A DNA stretch of 51,996 nucleotides from Streptomyces shenzhenensis (GTDB taxonomy: Bacteria; Actinomycetota; Actinomycetes; Streptomycetales; Streptomycetaceae): contig NZ_JAJONF010000058.1 in assembly GCF_021462265.1 (NCBI RefSeq), positions 1-51,996 of the forward strand. Direction: 5' to 3'. This document shows positions 30,213 through 40,699 of this stretch, in pieces. The first letter of the stretch is position 1. The number at the start of each line of letters is the position of its first letter. A program made the position numbers and the translations under genes. The notes under the pieces were generated by a model. It saw only the letters and a program-made list of their open reading frames with translations, made no database searches and was not told the DNA's origin.

Positions 30213-30243
30213 AGTGTGGGCCTTCCAGTGGGTGGAGACTCAA
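30213..30243 (-). promoter_or_regulatory. MerR-type promoter with 19-bp spacer and operator
   Basis: On the minus strand, TTGAGT (30243-30238) is followed by a 19-base spacer holding the imperfect dyad CTCCA-CCCAC-TGGAAG, and then CACACT (30218-30213). The 19-bp spacing with the dyad inside is the hallmark of MerR-controlled promoters. The -10 box ends 7 bases before the MerR ATG, which puts the transcription start at or next to the start codon. Confidence 0.6.
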
Positions 30244-30262
30244 GGAGCCGGGGAGTGCGGTC

Positions 30263-30895
30263 GTGGAGACCTTGCGTGACATTCTGGACGCGGCGGCCCG
30301 TGGCGTCTTCCCCCCGCCCGACGGCCGTACGACGGTCGTGGCGCAGCCGTCCGCCCGGGACGCGGGCGTCCTCTCCTTCACCGCCCACTCGGTCGTCTTC
30401 GTCGACGAGGCCCCGGAGTGGATCCACGACACCCTGCGCGCGACCCCCGCCGACGAGCTGGCCGCGACCATGAACGCGCGTTTCCTCACCGCCCTCATGG
30501 ACCGCACGGGCCGGGAGCACGAGACGATCGACGCGCTGCTGGTCGCCGGCCCGCTCCCCGGCCGCCCGGACCTCCCGCTGACCGAACTGACCGGGCCCGA
30601 CCACGCGCGGGTCGCCTACGCCCGTCGCCGCCGCGACGAGGTGCGCGCCTGGGCGGCGGACGGCGGGGTGGTGGTGCTCGGCCGCGGGGTCGCGGGACGC
30701 CTGGAGGTGTCCGTGGAGGTCGACGAGGGGGTACGGCAGCGGGGACTGGGCCGGGCCCTGGTGGCCGCCGCCCGGCAGCTCGCCGGGGAGCCGCTGTGGG
30801 CGCAGGTCGCTCCGGGGAACGCCCGCAGCGTACGGGCGTTCCAGGCGGCCGGGTACGTGCCGGTCGGCGCCGAGGCGCTGCTGCTCAAGCCGTGA
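30263..30895 (+). CDS. GNAT-family N-acetyltransferase
   Basis: 210 residues from GTG 30263, with GGGGAG 7 bases upstream. The C-terminal half is the GNAT core: an EVSVEVDEGVRQRGLGRAL stretch with the acetyl-CoA motif RQRGLG (158-163), followed by NARSVRAFQAAGY, typical of motif B. The N-terminal half (1-115) is variable and probably shapes the substrate site. It is divergent from the MerR regulator gene, with the MerR operator between them, so it may be controlled by that regulator. The substrate is unknown. Confidence 0.88.
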   Translation: METLRDILDAAARGVFPPPDGRTTVVAQPSARDAGVLSFTAHSVVFVDEAPEWIHDTLRATPADELAATMNARFLTALMDRTGREHETIDALLVAGPLPGRPDLPLTELTGPDHARVAYARRRRDEVRAWAADGGVVVLGRGVAGRLEVSVEVDEGVRQRGLGRALVAAARQLAGEPLWAQVAPGNARSVRAFQAAGYVPVGAEALLLKP

Positions 30896-30905
30896 GACCG
30901 GCCGC

Positions 30906-31098
30906 CCGGCTGCCCGGCTGCCGCTGCCGCTGCCGCTGCCGCTGCGGTAGACGGTGCCACGGGCGGTGCGCCGGGCGGGCGTCCGAGTGCTGCGCCCGTG
31001 GTCGCCTTGTGGTCACCGGTCGCCTTGCGGTCGCCGGTCGCCCGTGGTCGCCCGTGGTCCCCTTGCGGTCGCCGGTCGCCCGTGCTCGCCCCGTGGGA
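30906..31098. repeat. Low-complexity gap with CCGCTG and GGTCGCC repeats
   Basis: The 212-bp gap between the GNAT gene and the YVTN lipoprotein gene holds a run of CCGCTG-type hexamers (about 30908-30946) and a longer block of GGTCGCC/GGTCACC/GGTCCCC units (about 31010-31098). No gene or clean hairpin was seen in it. Confidence 0.6.
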
Positions 31099-31107
31099 GC
31101 CCCGGGG

Positions 31108-32301
31108 TCAGCGGAAGACGCCGGTGTGTCCGAGGGAGTAGCGGCCCGGCTGCGGGTAGACGGCGAGGCCGTGCGGGCCGCTGCCGACGTGGATGCGGGC
31201 CAGTTCGGTGCCGGTGCGGGTGTCGATGGCGTACACCTCGGAGTTGTACCGGCCGGACAGCCACAGCACCTTGCCGTCCGCCGACACCCCGCCCATGTCG
31301 GGGCTGCCGCCGCCGGGCAGCCGCCACTTGCCGGTCAGCCGGTTCTGGGCGAAGTCGAAGACGGAGATGGTGCCCTCGCCCCGGTTGGAGATGTACATCT
31401 GGCGGGAGTCCCGGCTGACGTACAGTCCGTGGGCGCCCTTGCCGGTGGGCAGGAAGTCCGGCCGGGCGAAGGTGTCGCCGTTCAGGATCCACAGTCCGTC
31501 GGCCATCATGTCGGCGATGTAGAACCGCTTGCCGTCCGGGGAGACCTTGACGTCCTGCGGCATCGCGCCGTGGAACGGCAGCCTCTCCTGCCGGAGCACC
31601 CGCATCCCCTCGGTGTCCACCTTGAGCAGTTCGCCGCTGAACTCGCAGGAGACGATGAAGTACCGGCCGTCCAGCGAGAAGTCGGCGTGGTTGACGCCGT
31701 AGCAGCTGACCGGGACGGCCTTGACGGTCTGCATGGTGTGCGCGTCCCGGAAGACCAGCTGGCGGTCGTTGGAGGCCATCACGATCGCGTATCTGCCGTT
31801 GGGCGTGAAGTACAGGTTGTACGGGTCGTGCACGGCGACCGGCTTGCCGGCCCGGCCGGTCCTCGGGTCGATGGGGGTGAGGCTGTTGCCGAGGTCGTTG
31901 TTGACCCACAGGGTCTTCAGGTCCCAGGACGGCACGACGTGCTGCGGCTGCCGGCCGACCCGGATGGTCCCGGTCACCCGGTACGTCTTCGGGTCGATGA
32001 CCGAGACGGTGTCGGAGTTGGTGTTCGGCACGTAGACCAGCGACGGGAAGCCCTTCACCACGGGTGAGAGGTTGCCGGGGCGGTCGGCGGCGTACACGTC
32101 CTTCGGGTCCAGGACCGGGGGCATGCCCGGCAGCCCGTCGGCGACCGGCTCCGCCTTCTTCGCCGGCGGCTGCACGGCCGCGGTGGTGCCGGCGGCCGGC
32201 GTCCCGGGGCTCTCGGAACCGCCGCTGCACGCGGGCAGCAGCGCCAGGGCGGCGAGGACGGCACCGGTGGACAGCAGACGGGCGGCGTTCGTGGTTCGCA
32301 T
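31108..32301 (-). CDS. YVTN beta-propeller lipoprotein
   Basis: 397 residues. The lipoprotein signal has lipobox LLPAC (Cys25). The mature part is a repeat protein with about 40-residue units such as YVPNTNSDTVSVIDPKTYRV, the YVTN/YncE-type seven-bladed propeller pattern. It is exposed on the outer face of the membrane; such proteins usually act as binding or scaffold modules, with no catalytic residues visible. Its ATG overlaps the stop of the deacetylase gene (TGATG), so the two are translated together and probably act on the same cell-surface target. Confidence 0.9.
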   Translation of the reverse strand: MRTTNAARLLSTGAVLAALALLPACSGGSESPGTPAAGTTAAVQPPAKKAEPVADGLPGMPPVLDPKDVYAADRPGNLSPVVKGFPSLVYVPNTNSDTVSVIDPKTYRVTGTIRVGRQPQHVVPSWDLKTLWVNNDLGNSLTPIDPRTGRAGKPVAVHDPYNLYFTPNGRYAIVMASNDRQLVFRDAHTMQTVKAVPVSCYGVNHADFSLDGRYFIVSCEFSGELLKVDTEGMRVLRQERLPFHGAMPQDVKVSPDGKRFYIADMMADGLWILNGDTFARPDFLPTGKGAHGLYVSRDSRQMYISNRGEGTISVFDFAQNRLTGKWRLPGGGSPDMGGVSADGKVLWLSGRYNSEVYAIDTRTGTELARIHVGSGPHGLAVYPQPGRYSLGHTGVFR

Positions 32302-33083
32302 CAGCTGAACAGCTCCGTGGTGGTGACCGCGCGCAGTCCACGGCGGTTGAGTTCTTGGAGGACGGCGGGGAGGGCGGCGACCGTGTCCGGATACCCGAAG
32401 TGCATGCTCACCACCGAGCCGCCCGTGACCTCCGCGAGCACCTTGCGGGTGACGGCCGGCGCGCCGGGCCGGGTGTAGTCGAGCGAGTCGACGTCGTACG
32501 ACAGCACGTGCGGGTAGCCGGCCTCGGCCGCGAGCCGGGCGACGAGCGGGGAGGCGGTCGGCGCCCTGGAGGGGCGGAACCACCTGCCGATCGATCCGGT
32601 GAGCCGCTTCAGCCGCTCGGCGCAGTCGGTGATCTCCTTGCGGGCGTCCGCCTCCGCCATGGCGTTGATGGAGATGTGCCGCTGGGTGTGGTTGCCCAGG
32701 TCATGACCGCCGTCCAGGATGCGGCGGGCCATGGCGGGGTACGCGTCGAGCCAGCTGCCGACGGCCAGGACCGTGAGGCGGGCGCCGTGCCGCTCGGCGG
32801 TGCCGAGGAGCTGGTCGGCGAGGGCGGGGTCGCCCTGGCCGTGGAAGGTGAGGGCGACGGACGCGGCGGCGCGGGGGCCGTGGGTGATCTGGAAGGGCAG
32901 CCGCTCGGGGGAGGCCGACGGTGACGTGGGGGCGGGGGTGGTGGGGGTGGTGGGGGTGGTGGGGGACGGTGCCGCGGTGGCCGTACCGGTGTGGCCGCAA
33001 CCGGTGACGAAGGCGCCTACGGAGGTGAGGGCGGCGCCTGCGCGGAGGAGGTCGCGTCGGTTGGTGGGGGTCACCTGCACCAT
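32301..33083 (-). CDS. Polysaccharide deacetylase-like Tat/lipoprotein, altered motif 1
   Basis: 260 residues. The leader has twin Arg (RR at 9-10 in NRRDLLRAG) and a lipobox ending in VTGC (Cys29), so Tat export and lipidation are likely. A Thr/Pro linker (PTTPTTPTTP) is followed by a NodB-type domain. The metal His pair H132-x3-H136 in GNHTQRH is kept. Motif 1, normally TFDDGP, reads TFHGQGD (79-85), so the usual catalytic and metal Asp pair is replaced. Deacetylation may therefore be lost or work differently. The start lacks a clear ribosome-binding site. It is coupled to the YVTN lipoprotein gene. Confidence 0.85.
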   Translation of the reverse strand: MVQVTPTNRRDLLRAGAALTSVGAFVTGCGHTGTATAAPSPTTPTTPTTPAPTSPSASPERLPFQITHGPRAAASVALTFHGQGDPALADQLLGTAERHGARLTVLAVGSWLDAYPAMARRILDGGHDLGNHTQRHISINAMAEADARKEITDCAERLKRLTGSIGRWFRPSRAPTASPLVARLAAEAGYPHVLSYDVDSLDYTRPGAPAVTRKVLAEVTGGSVVSMHFGYPDTVAALPAVLQELNRRGLRAVTTTELFS

Positions 33084-33205
33084 TTAAGGGCGAACAGGTA
33101 AGAAAATGGGCGATTGACCCGATAAGGGCTATTTTTACAAGCTGCGGGCCGGTGCGGCCGGTCGCGCCCACGCGGCGGCGGCCGTACATCGACACGGCCC
33201 GCGCC

Positions 33206-33874
33206 TTACGGGGCGCGGTCGGCCACCCGCATCTCGAACCACGTCGTCTTGCCGCGGGGCAGCAGGTCGACACCCCACCGGTCCGCCAGCTTGTCCACCA
33301 GGAACAGTCCGCGTCCGCTGATGTCCGTCTCCTGGACCGACATCAGACAGGGCAGCCCCCGCGACGGATCGCGCACCTCCACCCGGATCCAGCCGGGACG
33401 GCGGCGCATCCGCAGGCCGAACACCCGGGCACCCGTGTGCCGTACGGCGTTGCCCACCAGTTCCGAGACGAGTAAGACCGCGTCCTCCGTCGTCTTGGGG
33501 CTGAGCCGCCACTGACGGAGGACGACGACCTGGACGAGCCGGCGGGCGGTCGCCGCGGACTCGGGGCGGGACGGCAGCGGAACCTCCGCGTCCGTCGGAT
33601 TGCCGAACAGCTCGATCGCCTTGAGTGCCCGCTCGTCCTCGACCGCAGGCGACCAGCGCGCCGCGGCCGCACGACTGTGTCCCCGCGGCTGTTCGATGCC
33701 CTCCAGCCCCGCCATGCCCCCATCATGGCCGTCCCGCGTGCCCTCCGGGGCCGTTCCCGAGGAATACGCCCCCGCAAAGCTTCCGTCCGATACCGGGCCT
33801 TTGGTATGTGCCCTGGGCATCGCGGCAGCCTGGGCATCCGTTCCGACCTGCGAAGACGTCCTATTGTCAGGCAA
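33206..33874 (-). CDS. RsbW-like ATP-binding anti-sigma/regulatory kinase
   Basis: Up to 222 residues. The C-terminal 130 residues form an HATPase_c domain: N box ELVGNAVRHTG, G1-type RDPSRGLP and G2-type GRGLFLVDKL. This is the pattern of the many stand-alone RsbW/SpoIIAB-like proteins of Streptomyces. The first 90 residues are disordered in appearance. The start is uncertain: TTG 33874 has AGGGGA upstream, while ATGs at 33820 and 33715 would give shorter forms that keep the domain. Such proteins bind sigma factors or anti-sigma antagonists. A weak 6-bp hairpin (33180-33199) lies just after the stop. Confidence 0.85.
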   Translation of the reverse strand: MPDNRTSSQVGTDAQAAAMPRAHTKGPVSDGSFAGAYSSGTAPEGTRDGHDGGMAGLEGIEQPRGHSRAAAARWSPAVEDERALKAIELFGNPTDAEVPLPSRPESAATARRLVQVVVLRQWRLSPKTTEDAVLLVSELVGNAVRHTGARVFGLRMRRRPGWIRVEVRDPSRGLPCLMSVQETDISGRGLFLVDKLADRWGVDLLPRGKTTWFEMRVADRAP

Positions 33875-34003
33875 TCGCCGATCCCCTCGACAAGGCGGGC
33901 TCAGGGTTGCCTCAAGGCTCCCACAATCCGCCCCATCGGGGGACCTGGAATCAGACGGCGCGTCAATTGCAAGTGGTTCGGGGGTTTCACAGCAGGGCGA
34001 AGA

Positions 34004-34771
34004 TCACAGGAACTTGGCCTTGCCCGGTCCCTCCTCCACGAAGCTCCGCATCCCGCGCTCCCGGTCCTCGGTGGCGAACAGTCCGGCGAACCAGTTCCGT
34101 TCGACGGCGAGCCCCGTCTCCAGATCGGTCTCCACGCCGGTGTCGACCGCCTCCTTGGCGGCCCGCAGCGCGATCGCCGGTCCCTGCGCCAGCTTCGCCG
34201 CCCAGGCGTGCGCCTCGGTGTAGACGTCGGCGGCGGGCACGACCCGGTCGACGAGGCCGATGGCGAGCGCCTCGTCCGCCTTGACCATACGGCCCGTGAA
34301 AATCAGGTCCTTGGCCTTGGACGGGCCCACCAGCCGGGGCAGCCGCTGGGTGCCGCCGGCCCCCGGGATGAGCCCGAGCAGGATCTCGGGCTGCCCGAGC
34401 TTGGCGTTGTCGGCGGCGATGCGGTAGTCCGCGCACAGGGCGAGCTCGCAGCCGCCGCCGAGCGCGTACCCGGTGACGGCGGCGACGACCGGCTTGGGGA
34501 TCCGGGCGACGGCGGTGAAGGAGTCCTGGAGGTCACGGGAGCGCAGAACCATGGCGGCATGGTCCATGTTCTGCATTTCCTTGATGTCGGCTCCCGCCGC
34601 GAAGACCTTCTCGCCGCCGTAGATGACGACGGCACGGACGTCTTCGCGCCGGGTGGCCTCCGCGGCCAGCTCCTTGAGCCGGTCCTGGGTGGCGACGTCC
34701 AGGGCGTTCATGGGCGGACGGTCAAGCCGCAGCGTGCCCACACCTGAGGAGACTTCGAGGGTTACAGTCAT
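34004..34771 (-). CDS. Enoyl-CoA hydratase/isomerase family protein
   Basis: 255 residues, the standard length of the crotonase family. Oxyanion-hole regions AAGADIKEM and GYALGGGCELALCAD are present, with the two catalytic Glu of a true hydratase at E109 and E129 (in PEILLGLIPGAGG). It should hydrate trans-2-enoyl-CoA in fatty-acid or phenylacetate breakdown in the cytoplasm. It stands alone between the RsbW-like and L,D-transpeptidase genes, so no pathway is given by context. Confidence 0.93.
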   Translation of the reverse strand: MTVTLEVSSGVGTLRLDRPPMNALDVATQDRLKELAAEATRREDVRAVVIYGGEKVFAAGADIKEMQNMDHAAMVLRSRDLQDSFTAVARIPKPVVAAVTGYALGGGCELALCADYRIAADNAKLGQPEILLGLIPGAGGTQRLPRLVGPSKAKDLIFTGRMVKADEALAIGLVDRVVPAADVYTEAHAWAAKLAQGPAIALRAAKEAVDTGVETDLETGLAVERNWFAGLFATEDRERGMRSFVEEGPGKAKFL

Positions 34772-34813
34772 GCCCCGCAGGTTAGCGGGCGTTCACCGCC
34801 CCGGCCCGGCGGC

Positions 34814-34862
34814 GGGGGCCGTCTCGACACGCGGCTCCGCCGCGTGGTCGCGACCGGCCCCC
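34814..34862 (-). terminator. Nested inverted repeat downstream of the first L,D-transpeptidase gene
   Basis: An inner perfect 8-bp hairpin (34828-34835 with 34839-34846) is enclosed by an outer pair GGGGGCCG (34814-34821) and CGGCCCCC (34855-34862). It lies 29 bases after the transpeptidase stop and upstream of the hydratase gene, so it probably ends transcription of the transpeptidase gene. Confidence 0.55.
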
Positions 34863-34890
34863 CGCACACCGCACCCCCGCGGGCGACGGA

Positions 34891-36129
34891 CTACTTGGTC
34901 CATTCCTGCCAGGACATGTTCCAGCCGTTGAGCCCGTTGTCGGGCGACACGGTCTGGTCGTGCGAGTGCTTCACCGTCACCACGTCGCCGACGATCGAGT
35001 GGTCGAAGAACCACGCCGCCGGCAGCGCCCGGTCGCCCCCGCCCCGGATGTCCCGCAACCCCACGCACCCGTGGCTGGCGTTGTAGTTGCCGAAGGCGTC
35101 GCCGCCCCAGTAGTTGCCGTGGATGAAGGTGCCGGACGTGGTCAGCCGCATCGCGTCCGGCACGTCCTTGATGTCGTACTCGCCGCCGTAGCCGACCGTC
35201 TCGCCGTTCATACGGGTGACGCGCAGCTTCTCGCTGATGACCATCTGGCCGTTCCACGTGTCGTAGCCCGGCTTGCCGGTCGTGACCGCGAGGGTCTTCA
35301 CGACCTTGCCGTCCTGCATGACCTTCATCGTGTGCTTCTTGGCGTCGACGACGGACACCTGGTTGCGGCCTATCGTGAACTTCACGGTCTTGGCCTGCTT
35401 GCCGTACACCCCGTCACGGCCCTCGACACCGTTCAGGTTGAGGGAGACGGAGACCTTCGTGCCGGACTTCCAGTAGTGCTCGGGGCGGAAGTCGAGGCGG
35501 TCGTTGCCGAACCAGTGGCCCTCGACGTCGACCGCCGGCTCGGTCTTGATGGTGATCGCCTTCTCCACCGCGGCCGGGTCGGTGATGCCCCGGGTGAAGC
35601 GGACGGAGAACGGCATGCCGACGCCGACCGTGGAACCGTCCTCCGGCGTGAAGTAGCCGACGAACGTGTTCTTCGGGGTGAGCGTGGTGAAGCTGGAGTC
35701 CTCCGCCGACTCACGTCCGTCGGCGTCCTTCGCGACCGCGTGCACCGTGTACTTCGTGGAGTTGGCGAGGTGCGTCGAGGGCGTCCAGCTGACCCCGTCC
35801 GCGGCGATCGTCCCGTCGACCCGGTCGCCCTTGGCGTCCTTGACCTCGACGTCGGTCAGCCGGCCCTTGGCCGCGGTGATCTTGAGCACCCCGCTGGTGT
35901 CCACGCCGGTCGCACCGGACTTGGGGCTGATGCTGACGGTGGCCACGGACTGCTTGCTCGCCTGGGTGGTGGAGTCCTTGGCATTGGCCCCCTGGTCCGC
36001 CCCCTTGTCGGAGGAGCCGCCCCCGCCGCAGGCGGTGACGGCCATGAGCAGGACGCCGGCGACGACCGCCATCCCCTGCTTCCTCCGCGCCCCCCGCACC
36101 GGCGCCCCCGATATCGGCCGCTCGTTCAA
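34891..36129 (-). CDS. L,D-transpeptidase lipoprotein with Ig-like domains
   Basis: 412 residues from TTG 36129, chosen because GGGAGGGGAG ends 7 bases upstream; the longer GTG start at 36165 would place that site inside the gene. The lipobox is AVTAC. Two Ig-like domains (about 65-270) precede a YkuD catalytic domain with HGNYWGG and NASHGCVGLRD; the nucleophile is Cys355. The enzyme makes 3-3 cross-links in peptidoglycan outside the membrane, as in mycobacterial LdtMt2-type proteins. A C-terminal extension ends in NMSWQEWTK, matched by the next gene. It lies downstream of a paralogue on the same strand. Confidence 0.94.
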   Translation of the reverse strand: MNERPISGAPVRGARRKQGMAVVAGVLLMAVTACGGGGSSDKGADQGANAKDSTTQASKQSVATVSISPKSGATGVDTSGVLKITAAKGRLTDVEVKDAKGDRVDGTIAADGVSWTPSTHLANSTKYTVHAVAKDADGRESAEDSSFTTLTPKNTFVGYFTPEDGSTVGVGMPFSVRFTRGITDPAAVEKAITIKTEPAVDVEGHWFGNDRLDFRPEHYWKSGTKVSVSLNLNGVEGRDGVYGKQAKTVKFTIGRNQVSVVDAKKHTMKVMQDGKVVKTLAVTTGKPGYDTWNGQMVISEKLRVTRMNGETVGYGGEYDIKDVPDAMRLTTSGTFIHGNYWGGDAFGNYNASHGCVGLRDIRGGGDRALPAAWFFDHSIVGDVVTVKHSHDQTVSPDNGLNGWNMSWQEWTK

Positions 36130-36239
36130 AGTCGTTCTCCCCTCCCAGGGCCTGGTCAGGCCCACCCCGGCGCGGCAGACGCGCGCTCTGGCGCATATTA
36201 ACCGCCGGGTTTTGAGGTTGGTGTTGGGCGAATGTCACC

Positions 36240-36252
36240 GTTGCGTCGCAAC
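36240..36252. promoter_or_regulatory. Perfect 13-bp palindrome between the two L,D-transpeptidase genes
   Basis: GTTGCG-T-CGCAAC is a perfect inverted repeat in the 155-bp gap. A TAATAT hexamer (minus strand, around 36203-36208) nearer the downstream gene could be its -10 box, but there is no matching -35, so the promoter type is unclear. The palindrome may be a regulator site. Confidence 0.35.
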
Positions 36253-36284
36253 TTATCGCCCCGCCGACGCGTCCCCCCACCTGG

Positions 36285-37520
36285 TCACTTGACCGCGCTG
36301 CCGGCCTTCCACTCCTTCCACCCCATGTTCCATCCCCCGAGGCCGTTGTCGGGAGCGACCGTCTTGTCCTTGCTGTTGACGACCTCGATGACGTCGCCGA
36401 TCAGGCTGCGGTCGTAGAACCAGCCCGCGGGCGTCTGCGAACTGCCGCCCTTCACGTCCCGCAGACCCACGCAGCCGTGGCTGACGTTGACGTGTCCGGG
36501 GGCGTCCGGCGCCCAGTAGTTGCCGTGCAGGAAGGTGCCGGAGTCGGTGAGCTTGATGGCGTGCGGGACGTCCGGGATGTCGTACTCGCCGCCGAAGCCG
36601 ACCGTGCGGCTGTTCATGCGGGTGACGTCGTGCATCTCCATCACCACCATCCTCCCGTTGTAGGTGGTGTGCGCGGGCGCGCCCGCGGTGATCGGCACGG
36701 TGGCGAGCAGCTCGCCGTCCCGGCGCACCTCCATGGTGTGCGCGGCCGCGTCGACCAGGGAGACCTGGCTGCGGCCGACGGTGAAGGTGAACGTCTTGGA
36801 CTGGAGGCCGTAGACACCGCGGGCGCCCTCGACGTCACGGAGGTTCAGGCCGACGGTGACGACCGTGCCGGGCTGCCAGTAGCGCTCGGGGCGGAAGTCG
36901 AGGCGGTTCCTGCCGAACCAGTGCGGGCGGACCTCGACCGCGGGCTTGGCGGTGACCTGGATCGCGCGCTCGACGGCGGCACGGTTGTCGATGTCCCGGC
37001 TGAAGGCGAGGGAGACGATCATGCCGGTGCCGACGGTGGCCCGGTTCTCGGGGGTGACGTACCCGATGAAGCGCTCGTCGGGGACGAGCGTGGTGAAGGT
37101 GGTGTGGCGGGCGGAGCGGCGGCCCTCGCCGTCGACGGCGACCGCGTCGACGGTGTACTTGGCGGCGAGCGCGAGTTTCGGTTCGTCGGGCCGCCAGGTC
37201 CTGCCGTCCGCGGCGATGTGCCCGGGGACCGGGGAGTCCTGGGCGTCCTGGGACCTGACGACGCTGACGGACTCCAGGCGGCCGCTCGGCACCCGTACCG
37301 TCAGCCGGTCGCCGGGCCGTACGGACCTGCTGCCGTCGTCCGGGGAGATGCGGATGACGTCCCCGGGTGCCGGGGGTCCACCGCCGAGGACGCGGTCGAC
37401 GCCGAGTCCGTCCGTGCTGTTCGAGGAGCAGCCGGCGGCTCCCGCCAGCAGCCCCGCCCATGTCAGTACCGCGGCCAACGCGGCCCCCGCGCGCCGTGCG
37501 CGCCCTTGTGGATGCCTCAC
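36285..37520 (-). CDS. L,D-transpeptidase lipoprotein, paralogue of its neighbour
   Basis: 411 residues from GTG 37520. This is the in-frame start nearest the leader; its ribosome-binding site is poor, so the start is moderately sure. The lipobox is GAAGC. Two Ig-like domains precede the YkuD domain with HGNYWAP and VSHGCVGLRD (Cys350). It is colinear with the neighbouring transpeptidase over its length, including the WNMGWKEWK tail, so the pair arose by duplication. It should build 3-3 peptidoglycan cross-links. The 241-bp gap to the divergent debranching-enzyme gene must hold both promoters, but none stands out. Confidence 0.93.
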   Translation of the reverse strand: MRHPQGRARRAGAALAAVLTWAGLLAGAAGCSSNSTDGLGVDRVLGGGPPAPGDVIRISPDDGSRSVRPGDRLTVRVPSGRLESVSVVRSQDAQDSPVPGHIAADGRTWRPDEPKLALAAKYTVDAVAVDGEGRRSARHTTFTTLVPDERFIGYVTPENRATVGTGMIVSLAFSRDIDNRAAVERAIQVTAKPAVEVRPHWFGRNRLDFRPERYWQPGTVVTVGLNLRDVEGARGVYGLQSKTFTFTVGRSQVSLVDAAAHTMEVRRDGELLATVPITAGAPAHTTYNGRMVVMEMHDVTRMNSRTVGFGGEYDIPDVPHAIKLTDSGTFLHGNYWAPDAPGHVNVSHGCVGLRDVKGGSSQTPAGWFYDRSLIGDVIEVVNSKDKTVAPDNGLGGWNMGWKEWKAGSAVK

Positions 37521-37761
37521 GTGCCGTTCAACGAGCGGGCATGCCCCTGGGAAACGTGAGTGCGACGCCGGCACTGGGCAGAACAGAGGGAAGGACGACG
37601 AGCTGGGGAGCCGCCGTGCCCGGGCACGAGCTGCCGCGGGCATGTCCGCAGTGAGCCGCCGACCGTGCCCGGGACCGGGAGTCCGGGCGCCGTCGGCCGC
37701 TCGGACGCGGGCGGGTGCCCCGGTGGTCGGCGAGCCGCGGGACACAAAAAGGGGCCGACAG

Positions 37762-40011
<2,250 letters not shown>

Positions 40012-40036
40012 GGCGGCTGCGGGCCGTCACCCGCCC

Positions 40037-40699
40037 TTACGGGCCGGTGGCGGTCTCACCGAGGATCCCCCGCTGGTACGCCGTGGCCACCGCCGCCGCG
40101 CGGTCGTTGACACCCAGCTTGGCGTACAGGTGGGTGAGGTGGGTCTTCACCGTGGCCTCGCTGATGAAGAGCTCGCGGGCGATCTCGCGGTTCGAGGTGC
40201 CCCGGGCGACCAGGGCCAGCACCTCGCGTTCCCGGGCGGAGAGCGGTCCGTTGCCGGGGGCGCCGGGCGCCCGGACGGCCGAGACCAGCCGGGAGGCGAC
40301 GGCCGGGGAGAGGACGGTACGGCCCTGGGCGGCGGCGCGGACGGCGGTGAAGAGCTCCTCGCGCGGGGCGTCCTTGAGCAGGTAGCCGGTCGCGCCGGCC
40401 TCGATCGCGGGCAGGGTGTCGGAGTCCGTGTCGTACGTGGTGAGGACCAGCACCTGGGCGCGGGAGCCGAGCCGGGCCAGTTCGCGGATGGCGTCGACCC
40501 CGCCGCCGCCCGGCATCCGCAGGTCCATCAGGATGACGTCCGGGTCCAGGGCCTGCGCGCACGCGACGGCCTGCACGCCGTTCGCCGCCTCACCGAGCAC
40601 CCGGAAACCGGCCGTGGACTCGAACATGCCGCGCAGACCGTCCCGTACGACGGGATGGTCGTCGGCGATCAACAGGGAGATCAACGGCTCGTCACTCAT
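40037..40699 (-). CDS. NarL/FixJ-family response regulator
   Basis: 220 residues. The receiver domain (7-125) has the acidic pair DD at 13-14, the phospho-acceptor D59 in VILMDLRMP, and Lys in LLKDAPREE. The C-terminal LuxR-type HTH (about 155-215) has SAREREVLALVARGTSNREIA. The start overlaps the end of the sensor kinase gene by 8 bases, so they form a two-component pair. The ABC-2 exporter genes lie upstream on the same strand with very short gaps, so the system probably regulates that exporter and may be co-transcribed with it. Confidence 0.95.
   Translation of the reverse strand: MSDEPLISLLIADDHPVVRDGLRGMFESTAGFRVLGEAANGVQAVACAQALDPDVILMDLRMPGGGGVDAIRELARLGSRAQVLVLTTYDTDSDTLPAIEAGATGYLLKDAPREELFTAVRAAAQGRTVLSPAVASRLVSAVRAPGAPGNGPLSAREREVLALVARGTSNREIARELFISEATVKTHLTHLYAKLGVNDRAAAVATAYQRGILGETATGP

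Noticed and set aside
36130..36165. GTG start for the first L,D-transpeptidase
   Set aside because: The strong GGGAGGGGAG site lies inside this extension and points to TTG 36129, which gives a normal lipoprotein leader.
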